Shown here in pieces: positions 33,401 to 45,400 of a DNA stretch of 64,000 nucleotides; the first letter of the stretch is position 1; every line of letters starts with the position of its first letter. Source of the DNA: Apostichopus japonicus. Lineage: Eukaryota; Echinodermata; Holothuroidea; Aspidochirotida; Stichopodidae. Location: NCBI RefSeq assembly GCF_037975245.1, contig NC_092578.1, positions 16,312,821-16,376,820 of the forward strand, read 5' to 3'. A program made the translations under genes and the position numbers. A model generated the notes under the pieces. The model saw only the letters and a list, made by a program, of their open reading frames with translations. It did not search any database and was not told the DNA's origin.

Positions 33401-36400
33401 TTGCAAGGTGGGTAAGAGTGACTCCGTAGTTTTCCCTTTCGGGAACCAAAAAAACCCTTCAACACTGAATAGACAGCAGCATTCTGCTGTGATGAGAACT
33501 CACAATGGAGAAATAATAATGTCTTGAAGCTCACTTGGCATTGCGGCCAGGACTTAGAATGATAGTTTTGCTGGTATAAGAAACAATACTATTGCTAAAC
33601 ATAACTTTGTACTACATACAGTACCACTCCTCAATTATCTGTCATTATCAATTCAGTTGTACTCTTAACTACCTAGGCCACAATAAGTCAAGGAAGATAT
33701 ATTGATAATAAAGTACATTATACCAGGGAATAAAAAGCTGTTGTTTATGTCTCTAGAGCTTAGTTAAGAGTTTGAAATGATAAGAGTTTGAAAAAAGGTA
33801 CAAATGCAATTTACTCATAAATGCTAGATCTATAAGTTTTTCTCTTGAATCATACTTTTCCCTGTACATCAGTACGGCTGACTTCAAAGTAGCTGCAATG
33901 GGGTACGTACATTAAACTGTACCCTTCATACAAGGGGAAGAAAGTAGGCACCTGGAAGGAATGGAGGGGTATAGTGGTGGGGGGTGGGGGAGAGGGGGAG
34001 TGGAGGGGGAAGAGGGGGAAAAATGGATAATAGGGGGTTTTACTTATCTCCTGTCTTACCTGTCTCCCCCCTACATTTGCCATCAAATTAACCTATAGTA
34101 TATAGCCTATAACAGGTGGTAACATTTAAGCACAGTGCCCCCCCTCTGACCTACTGTTCACCAGCGTCAAGGGGATCGCTGCTAAGTATTTATGAGGACT
34201 GCTAATGCCATTTAGGTATTCTACACTGTAAAGAACAGATGAAGTTTAAGTTTTTTTAGTTTACTGGTTTGGCTTGTATATATATCTGTAAATTAACCTG
34301 TAGTGTACTCTCTGTACTGTATGGTATATACTTCACAAAATTTCTGTTGATTGAAGAGATTCCACATATATATTAATACTAGTCAAAAGTATTTTGTTGA
34401 TTTCGATACCAATTGCAAAATCAGCTGAGCAAATACACTGTTGATGTCAGCATACCAGAGAAACATGACTGGGTGCCCTGCCCTACTGACAGTATGTTTA
34501 CATATCATTAATCATTTACACTGCAGTACTAGATTTGATCATGACTTCGTAACAGTGTGAATCAAATATATACAGAAGTAATTCGAACTTTGAACTGCCA
34601 AAAGCATTTGAATTGGTTGGTTGTACAAACATACTTTAACTAACTTAAAGGGTTATACTTGCAGACAATGTACAGTACATAGCACCTGTCCTTTAGAGAT
34701 AGAAATAATTCATACTATTTGTCGAAAACCCTGATTTCATTATCTTGTCCCTACATTTCGAGATATAGGGGATTGGATGTATCCTGTTTTGATTGGCAAA
34801 ACCTCCCTTACCCCAGGACACATCCCAGTATAGTAGGTGATCTTTTATTGCATCATGGAAAGATACATATTTGCTTGAAAAAGCAGATTTCCTAGATTAT
34901 AATGTTTTTGCTGGTAAACTTGTCCTTGAAATGCAATACATTTGGTATCTCTATTTATGCTGTCAATGTTCACCATGTTTCACCATATTTCATTTTCTTT
35001 TTAAAGTTTTTTCCCCCCCTGTGTGGATAAATGGTTATAAATATTATAAAAGGAACATTTTCAGCCTATTTTCCGGGATGATGACATCATTCATTCTGCT
35101 TTTCCCAGACCTTTCATTGGGGGAATTCCATGAGACCGAAGGTCCGCGAGACCGAATTTCCGCGAACATATGGTCCGCGAGACCGATGGTCTATGCATGG
35201 TCCATCGATAGGCGTAACTAGACTTTTTCATCGGAGGGGCTTCAGAGCGAGTCAAAGAGATTGACAAGGGGGCAATATTGTTTAAAATAGGGTATCGCTA
35301 TATCTAATTACTACGTTATAAATATTTCATTTGGGGCAGCAGGGGACGGGTGGCGGGGGAGGAGCGAGACTTTTGAGAGCGCTTTCGCCCCATGCACCCT
35401 CCCCTGCAGCCTCGAAGACCTTCGGTGTCGCGGACCATTTTTAATTTGAAATTAACTTCGGTCTCGCGGACCTTCGGTCTCGCGGACCTTCGGTCTCGCG
35501 GACCTTCGGTCTCGTGGGCTGTAACCCTTCATTCACAAAATATCGTCAACTCTATGTCATTCATTATTGACTTCACAGCTTGTCTCTTACCTGTACCTAG
35601 CTCCATTCTACATTTGTCCTCAAATCTACCTACAATAGCCTACAAAAGTTGGTAACATTTTAGCAGTTTTTGAACATTTTAGCATTCATCATTTTGGACA
35701 CACAAATTACTGGTATTGTACCATATGAGGATTTGAAGACCATATGATTTGAAGACCATATGACCATATATATATGACCATATGACCATAAGACCATTTG
35801 ATTTGAAGACCATATGTACCATATGTGGATCTGAAGACAAAACTTTACTCTGTACTCAAACTTTTCTCCATAATAATTGGCAGTATTTTTCACAAATTAC
35901 TGTCACAGAGTAATTCCCCAACAAATTTTGACTTGTATAAATTATGACCTTTGTAGTGGTGTGGTTTTAAATGAGTACTATATTGTATACATAGTGTGTG
36001 GGTTGGTCCTTAGTCATTTTATGAAACTATAGTTGATGATTTTTGAAGGGGGAAGTGGAATGACTCAGTGAGTACAGGTTTACTCATCTAACAGAAAAGA
36101 ACAGAAGCCCATTGTAAATGCCTCTAGAGTACAATCATCCATTCAGTATTCATAGCCATGACCTTGTCATTGGTTTCCTGTCAATTATCTACCAGATTTG
36201 ACCATTTTAAAAAAAACCAATTTTTTGATTCCCCTGAGGTTTTCTGAATCTGCCCACTCACGGACGATCTTCTCCCCACGAAAGAGAACCCAGAGAATTT
36301 TCTTCCTGTTTTCGTAGAGTTTCAGCATCACCTGCCCTTCCAAATATTCTGGTCTACTTTTCACTAAAGAAAAGAGATATTCATCTAAAGGAGGTTTTAA

Positions 36401-39400
36401 TTCATCTTTCCAATTAAATTCAAATGAAATATAGATTTTTCTTTTTTGGCTTGTTTTTCATCGGGAATAAGGTCGGGACGAACGAGAGAGAGAGAGGAAG
36501 GACTATCGCAATGCAGTAATAGGGTAGTGTTACCAGATTTGTATACAGAGTAAACATGGGGGTGTCTCAATAATGTACCTTTGAGAGATAATCTAATTTT
36601 GGGTCTTGGGTTTTTGGGTTGCCCTTTCATTGCAGGTATGGGTTTTAAATTGAATTTGGGTAACGTGAGATGATTGGCAATGGCTGGATGTATGTTGGTT
36701 TTGGTCTAACTGGCAGGTGTTTGGATATCCTGTATACTACATAGATTCCTGGGTTGAAGATGAGGTGTGCGGGCAGAAGCTAAAGATAAACGGAGAAGGA
36801 AAGTATCAGAAGTTATAAATATTAAAGGAAAATGAAACGTTGCAAAGGGTGTTGTCCCTCCGGAAAGAATTGGCAAAACAATTCTCTGCAAAAAGTCGAA
36901 GAAAAGGCTCAGACTTCTTCCGTTTCACCAAATTTTAGATGGAGTTCTTTGGGATTGGATGTTGTTTACTAGCACAAAGTGATTGGTTACCTACATGTAA
37001 GCAGTGTAGTTGGCTAGTGTGGCTTGTCAAGTGTCAAGTAAATACAATGAAGAACACACCCAAAAAAAATTGTAAATTAGAAAACTAAAAATATATCAAT
37101 ATATGCTCTGAGGGTTCAGTGGAGTAGACTTAGTGAAAGATGACTAATAATACCAGGAATGTGTCTGATTCTCAGTTCCTATGATCTATGTACAATGGGA
37201 GCACAACTGATGACAGAAGCCAGTAACTGAACATTTCCTGTAGATTAGTATACCCATTTAAAGGTACATAGTCTGGTGAGCATTTTACGATTGACAGAAT
37301 TTGAAAGTAAAATTAACCATGGAAAATAACTACCCGAAATATAGTAAAAGAAGTAGAAAAAGAAAACTGACCATTTTGCGAAATATAATTCCGTCGAGAG
37401 AGCGTGTCTGACATTTGTCAAAGGTGAATTTTCTTTGTTTAAAAAGCATTGCAGCATGAACAACGAGGAAGACGAAAATATTCTAAAGTCCGATTCCTTG
37501 TCGAGAAATCCCCTCAGCATATTGTTTCTAACTCCAAATTAAGGTGGAGTGTTCTTAAATGGGCCAATTTAAACCACAAATTTAAACCAATAAAACCACA
37601 ACAGTATGGTTTCTATTCTCTGTGAATGTCAGCATAATTTGCAGTTCATGTTCTAGGGAAGCTCTTCTTTTCTAACCTTATAAAGCATGCTTTTGATACT
37701 TACACCCAACTCCTGTAGCTGGAATACTGGTGGTATGTTAGAAGAGGTGTACAGTTAGTATCATAGCCTTTGACAAAATCATATCCGAAATGTTAAAAAC
37801 TTAAAATATACATTTTAGAACTAAAAACAGTATTTAAGCCGAAAATTTACTGTACTCCAGATTCACTCTCAGAGACAAAGGAACGTGAAACATAAGTCCA
37901 TAATTTATATCTTTGAAGATATTTGAACCAAATATTCAGTGCATGGTAATATTAGGATATTAAATCTATCCCTTTAACAAGATGTATTACACTTATATAG
38001 GGTGATGAGCTACATTTAAGACGGTCAGGAAATATGTATCTGACTCAGACCGTTTGTTATCAGCGAGTGACAACTTTAACCAAGTATCATCGAATACTTG
38101 ACACGGTATCACATCACAAAATTGCTATTGCTATGCAAGATGGGGAATTTGCTACACAAGTGCAAAGATGTTTAGCAGTTTTTGTACATAGGAACACATA
38201 AGATTTTGTGAAGGAATGTTCATAGCGTTCATAACTGCTATATACAAAATTTGAGTACTAAATTATTAGTAAATTATTACGATGACCAAATTGCTAGATG
38301 GTTGTGCATGATGATTGGCATTAAAGGTAAAAGCTGCAGCCCCCCAACCAAAAAATTTTGTGAAAATTCGGGCAATATGCTGAGAATTTTTCAGACACCT
38401 ACTGTACTGACAGAAAAATAATTTGCAATGTGTTTTTCAATGGTTAATGGTTATTATGATCAATGTTATTGTAACTACTTCCCTAATAATTATAAGCAAT
38501 ATGGAAGGGTAATAACATGGCAAATGATTGTATGTTATTGTCATGCGATGTTATAACCGATGCATGCATGTATGGTATGCATATTAACATGTCCAATGCG
38601 CGGAGCGCTCGAAAAACTTTGGATATACTTTTCGGGCAAGTTGTTACAGCCCCCCCAAATCAAACTGGGCTCCTATGCCTGTACACGGGTTTAACTCCTA
38701 GAGATAACTGTGCACGGCTTTCTTGGGAAGCGCTGTGCAAGAACTGTTCAATTGCTACTCAGATATCCTGTACATCCTCCATAATTTTCAATTAGCACAA
38801 TTTTTCAAATATGTTTAATAGCTACCTGTTGAGAGTATTGTAGTCAAGTGGTAAAGGCTTGCAGGTTCTAGTCCTGGCTGGAGCATTACGTTGTGTCCTT
38901 TGGGCATTAAGGCACTTTATCTCCATTGCCTCTCTTCACCCAGCTGCTGCCATGTGAGAGGGATTGTCTCTATGTTTGACAGGTTATCGTTGACCAGGGT
39001 AATATTGTTATGTGCCTTGAGTCCCGTTATCAGTGGATATGTCTGTGCTTTATAAATCCTCAATATTATCGTGATTATCATTACTTCGGTTGGGATGCTA
39101 TTGTGTTGTACAGATACAGCACCACTACACTGCGATTTATAATCAAATGTTGATTTTTTCAAACCTCATGTTTTGGTCATAAAACGTTAACTAGACGTTA
39201 TCTGTGTGTGGGTTTTATAATACTTTATAATGTATTACAACCAGTTCTCTGCTACATGCAGACAGGTAGCATAGATCTGAAGTTTGAACTGACCTGTAAA
39301 CTTAATAACTTCCAAGTGAAATGGTATAGAAATGTCATCAGCTCTACTTTTTCAATGGGAGTAGCTGATGTCGGCGTTACTTCCACAAGTTTTTGGGTTA

Positions 39401-42400
39401 ATATGAAATTAACCGGGACTTACGGTAGGTGTGTATAAATTAAAACCAGTTATTTACTTCACTCCTCTCTTACCTGTCTCCTACAACACTTACGCACATT
39501 TCCTAGTCTACCTAGACGCCACTGGTATAATTTTAGCACTGCGCCCCCGGTGACCTCTCCCTTACGGTAGGTGTGTATAAATTAAAACCAGTTCTCTGGT
39601 TCGGCATGGTACGTTACATCCATGCATACAGTTCTTGCAGACCAGCATAGCACCTGAAGTTTTGAACCAAATTCTAAACTTTTTGACTTTCAAGTTTTTA
39701 TGGTACAAACCCAGTTGTTGTGCATTTATAATACAGTCTGTAGAGAGTTTCTGTTTATGTATATTTAGATCCGCGAAGAAGCCATCATTGGCTTATCAAA
39801 GCCACAAGCTGACCGAAGTCAGTCTTAGATTCATATTTAACATCCATTATGAATTGTCAATTGTCAACAACTCTGTAACTGGACGACATACATTAATCTT
39901 GGAGTGACTCAAACTCATGACCATATAATTTAAAGCCATGATTTAGCCTATGATTAAGCCTTGATGTTTTGTACATTAGGGCAGTATAGTGACAGCAGCT
40001 TTTCTTTTGTCAGTGAATAGCTTCAATAGAACATAAATTTTTGGAATGCTCCCTCAGGTTATTCAAACAACTTATTGTAATTACTCATCACCACCTTGGG
40101 TCAAAGTCTGCACAGTATACTCTAGTTTGTGTATACAGCACTACACCATGGAAGTTACAGTACAAATGGTTGTGAACTTCTTCAATGATCAGTTTTTCCA
40201 AAAATAACTGTGTGCTTTTTGTGTCATTCTAGAAGGATGACTTTGTGGTGCAGGTTGCAGGGTGGGGTTCACCTTGTATAACATTCAAATTGCAACTCCT
40301 TAAGTTATGCATCATTTGAAAATTTATTTTATCTGTTTACATGATAGTTTCCTTATTCTGAGATGGTAAAGGTTGATGCCTAGCTTAAACTGCAGGATTC
40401 AAATTGAAAAAAAAAACACCCCCATTTATTCTTATGGTGGCATTTTTTAGTCAAATTACTAGTTTTTACCCTCAATAGCTGATCTAGATCATTTTGCTAT
40501 TCATGATTTTCCTAAAACATCTTCCCTGCCCCCGCAATAGTTAGTCCATATAGTTGTTTGTTGTTTGCAAATCCTACTGAATCTCTCCTCAACAGCTAAT
40601 CCTAACAATTATTTGTCATTGTTGTTTCATATTAATTAGTGCATACTTTAAATACACTTACTTTGCATGATTGTAAATCTCTTAGTTTCTCCTTCTCATG
40701 AGCTAGTGAATCCATACATCTACTGTTCATTGTTGTTATTCCTACATTTCCCTCTCAATAACTTCTCCATACATTTGCTGTTGTACAGTAAATCCTGTAC
40801 AGTAGCTGTTTCTCCCTCCAGTAAGCTTCGGTACTTAGTCCATACAGTTGTTGTTCGTTGTATATTGTACAGTAAATCCTACAGCTGTTTCTCCCTCCAG
40901 TAAGCAATAGTACTGAGTCAGTCCATACAGTTACTGTTCATTATATAGTGAACAGTAAATCCTGTAGCTGTTTCTCCCCCAGTAAGCTTCAGTACTTAGT
41001 CACTCCATACAGTTGTTGTTCGTTGTATATTGAACAGTAACTCCTGTAGCTGTTTCTCCCAGCAGTAAGCTTCAGTACTTACTTAGTCAGTCCATACAGT
41101 TGTTGTTCATTATAAATTGAACAGCAAATCCTATAGCTGTTTCTCCCTACAGTAAGCTTCAGTACTTAGTCACTCCATATAGCTGTTGTTCATTATGTAT
41201 TGAACAGTAAATCCTACAGCTGTTTCTCCCTCCAGTAAGCTTCAGTACTGAGTCAGTCCATACAGGTTGTTGTTCGTTGTACATTGTACAGTAAATCCTA
41301 CAGCTGTTTCTCCCTGCAGTAAGCTATAGTACTGAGTCAGTCCATACAGTTGTTCATTATATAGTGAACAGTAAATCCTATATCTGTTTCTCCCAGCAGT
41401 AAGCTTCAGTACTTAGTCCAATCCATACAGTTGTTCATTATATCTTGAACAGTAAATCTTATCTGTTTCTCCCCGCAGTAAGCTTCAGTACTTAGTCCAA
41501 TCCATACAATTTCTGTATGTTGTGTTATTCCTACATTTCCCCCTCAATACTAAACTAAACCATACATTTGCTGTTCAATGTTATAGTAAATCCTACAGTT
41601 TCTCCATCCAATAGGCTAGTCAATCCATACATTTACTGACATATTCATTGTTGTAAACTGTAAGACCTTCTGCATCTCCCCCTCAATAGCCGGATCCTAA
41701 CGTTTATCGTTCATTGCTGTGGATCGAACAGTAGCTGCCCACATTACAACCACTCCATACTGTACGTGTTACAGTACACCTGCTGTTCTTTATTGTTAAT
41801 TATCCTACAGTCTCTTCCTCCAATAAGCTATCATAGTCAATCCATGTGATGACTGTTTATTGTTGTAAATACAGGGTACCGTTGATAGTCGTAATCGATT
41901 AATCACCAGAAGTTCGATTAATCAAGCTTAAAACCTAACTTGCGATTACTTGACTACAAGCTAGCACTACTCATAACCTGCTTTTGAAAAATAGCCTAAC
42001 CTATTAAAAACAACACTAAAGCAGTTTGTCAGCAAATATCGCAAAAGTATACAGGTTCTCACAATTCTACACTAGCACTGTGCTGTGTTAAAATCGGCAA
42101 GCACCTGCATGGTTAGATTCATGCATTTGCTTGTCAGTGATATGTGTGTTCTGCAGTGCAACATTCAGTCCTAGCAATGTTTAATCAAATAAAGACAGCG
42201 CACCATGGAGAAAGATTTGTTTTGACTGTATTTCTACAATGTAAAGATGACAGTGATGATGTCATAACTGTAACCGAGTAATCGCAGTAATCGCGAGAAG
42301 AGCTATTCGATTAATCGACTACAAAAGAAAGAGCCGACTATCAGCACTACTGTACAGCATCTTCCTTCGATAGCTAATCCGTACATTTGCTGTGTTTGTC

Positions 42401-45400
42401 GTTATAAAATACTTTGCACTCTTATGCTCAAATACACAGTGATATATATACTGCATTTCAGTGTATGTCTTCTTATGGACAGACTTCTTTGGATCACAGA
42501 TCTGTTAATCTCATAAAGTGAATCGGACCAGCTCCCTTGGTGACATTAAGTCATGTTCCACCAATTATTTCCGTTTCTTTCTCCATCAGTGCAGAACTTT
42601 CTCTCATCTCGCTTAAAGGCAAAAACATTTCTACTGGGAAAACACACAGACAATCGAAAGCTTAGGATCAGTTCTTTGAGTTTTAGCCGTTTCATTAATT
42701 CTTTAACTAGTCCGTTCCTTTCAGACGATGTCAAACGTAACCGAGAGATCTAAAATTGTAAATGTGGAGATAGCTTACAGTAGCGTGCAGTTGACAAGTT
42801 ACATGCTCCAGTTAAACTGTACTGCATACATGTGCAGTGCTTATCATAGATCTGTACAAATAAAAAAAACCTAGGTACTGTAGACGGACTCTAGGAAGCT
42901 TTTTGCTACAGTATAAAATTTAATGTTTTTAGATTAGATTAGATTATATTTAGATTAGATCAACTTTATTAAACCACGAGGGTAATTGCATGCTCGTATA
43001 AAACAGGATATGAGATACAAACATTAAAATATGAAAACCTAAAACGTACAGTATCAAACAATTGTAAGAATAAGAAACATAAGACATTTTAAAACATGTG
43101 GTAACACAATATACAATGCTTAATGGCAAGAGGGTACAGTCTGAACAGAAGAAACAGCCAGACGAGATCTAACGTTGAAAGTTTTTTTTATAAAGTTTGA
43201 TGCATTGTAGAATGAATGAGGAAGAATGTCGATTCTTATGAGATGGTGGTTTTTAAGTTGTTGCAAATTTGCAGAAACAAGTTAGAATAGTAGATAGGGC
43301 AATAAGACTATATCTTTATGTAAGGACATCTTTTTCATACAATCAAAGCACAGTTGAATGTACCACTAAACACAGTTTTAAACTTAAAATGAGAGAAGTT
43401 GTGAACTAAGTTTGATGAATTACCTCAGTTTTTTGCCAATGATATACCAAAGGCGCTAATGCCAATGGACCCTGAAGGTCAAGGGTCAGAGAAATAATTT
43501 ATCCAGTATCCATGATTAGAAAAATACTATACAAAATGGTGAAATTATTTATACAAGTCAATAAGATGTACACCACTTTTTACATGTCAGTAACCATAGT
43601 ATTTTGTAACAGACAAAATCCAAAACTTACACAAAGGTTGAAAAACTAAATTATTCCCTGGGAGTACTTTGGGGAGGGGGAAAGGGTGGGGTTGTGATGG
43701 TAGAGGGGAAGGAGAGGAGGTGGAAGGCAGAGAGAGATAAGAGAGGGGGTATAGGACAGAGGGGCACATCCCTGATCATACAAACAGTTAAAATTGGAGT
43801 TTTCTACCATTAAAAAAAAATTGTTTGAAGACTGAATTATATCTTTTTAAGTAGTCCTCTTTGGTTTGTAGTTAATATCATTGCCCGACCATTTCCAGCT
43901 CTATTCTAATGATGAAAACGAGTTGACCTTTCTGGATTTCAACCGTCCGAGTCATATTTTGAATTATCAGCGTTCGTTCCCATTAAAATATTATTCCCTT
44001 AGCCGTCCATACGTCAAGAGGGTGAGGATAGAATTGCGTTCGAAATATGCTAGAACGATAAACGATATTTACAGATGGTCAATCTTTTAATCAACTGTGG
44101 TCATTTTAGTCCACCCAATCCTTCTCTGTCACCCTGCTGAAAGTAGTGTTGGGTACAGTAACTAACGGAAAGGTCAAAGTTCAGGTCTTTTTGATGACGT
44201 GTGACTTTCCAGTAAATCCAGATGTGAACACCATCGGAACTTGTACTGGTGAAGCGTTAAATAATTTTCGCAGCATTCTTGAGTGTCTTTTGTATATATC
44301 TATAGCAAAAAAAATGGTAAAATTTTGCGTGTATATGAAATGAATTGGTAATGATTATATTACCTGGACATTCCAGTTTATATAACATCTGGTACACACA
44401 AATTGGCAAGACTTCATGCTTTCAGTTCATATTTTGCATAGTTGTTCAGATATATAATAACCTGTGCTGTGGCCGAGTGGATAAAGGCGGTTGCATTTGA
44501 AGCAAAGTGGCTTAGCAATCAAGTTTCGGGGGAGGTTTTTGGGGTATCATTATATTCCTTTCTCGTATAAACATTCTACAACACTTTCCAAACTATGATT
44601 GTCACAGATAGAAAATGACTCTTTCTTCTGTGTCATCTTGAGAATCCGATATTTTTACTGCACAGGCACTGACGTGCCATTGCATACTAATACGGTTTAA
44701 TGTTATCCATATAAAGGCCCCTTACATTTCGAACATGTCTTTAGTAATAGCATTTATCACCGAGCTGTAATTTTATCGTTACCGTGACAAGTCCCAGCCT
44801 CTGGAACGGATCAAGTTTACTCGCAGCTGATGTACACGATTCTGTTAGTTTGTGAAGTATGTGAAGGGACACATACAAGATCCTTAAGAGGTCTGTTCTA
44901 TTTATGAATGTTTAATATAAGGTATTACCAAGAATTACATTTATGTTAAGTTAGAGGTTATATTGGAACATGTTGTGAATCACAATGCTTATTTGACAGG
45001 ACTGACAACAGTATAGTATATAGCTCATTTTTGCTCAGTTTACATCTACAGTACACTGGATGTACTCAGAATGGAATGTCAGAGCGTCTTTCAAATGTTT
45101 TCTTTAAATTCCCATAATGCTCTTATAACGAATCAAGAGAATAGATTCTACACCTGCTCATCTACAGTGTGAACATATTTGTAATCTGAGGATTAAGCAA
45201 ACTTGTGGTACTACCGCATGTAGTCAGTCACTGGGTGTTTCTCTATATACATATCTCACAAATTTTACTGTTGTTGTGCCAATGATTTGGGAGGGGGGGG
45301 GGGCAATTAAAAATAGGGATACCAATGTTCTTAGACCCTATATATTGGAAGTGAGAAATAATTCCATCAGTACTTGTATGTATAATTATAGGTACTGGCA

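Noticed and set aside
36718-36815. Plus-strand exon-like peptide VFGYPVYYIDSWVEDEVCGQ
   Set aside because: It has a usable acceptor but no GT donor in frame before the stop, and it lies antisense to sequence adjoining the longer minus-strand coding-like stretch.
44469-44545. Functional tRNA-Ser or tRNA-Leu
   Set aside because: The D arm looks right, but the T arm and acceptor stem do not pair, so it is listed only as a tRNA-like remnant.
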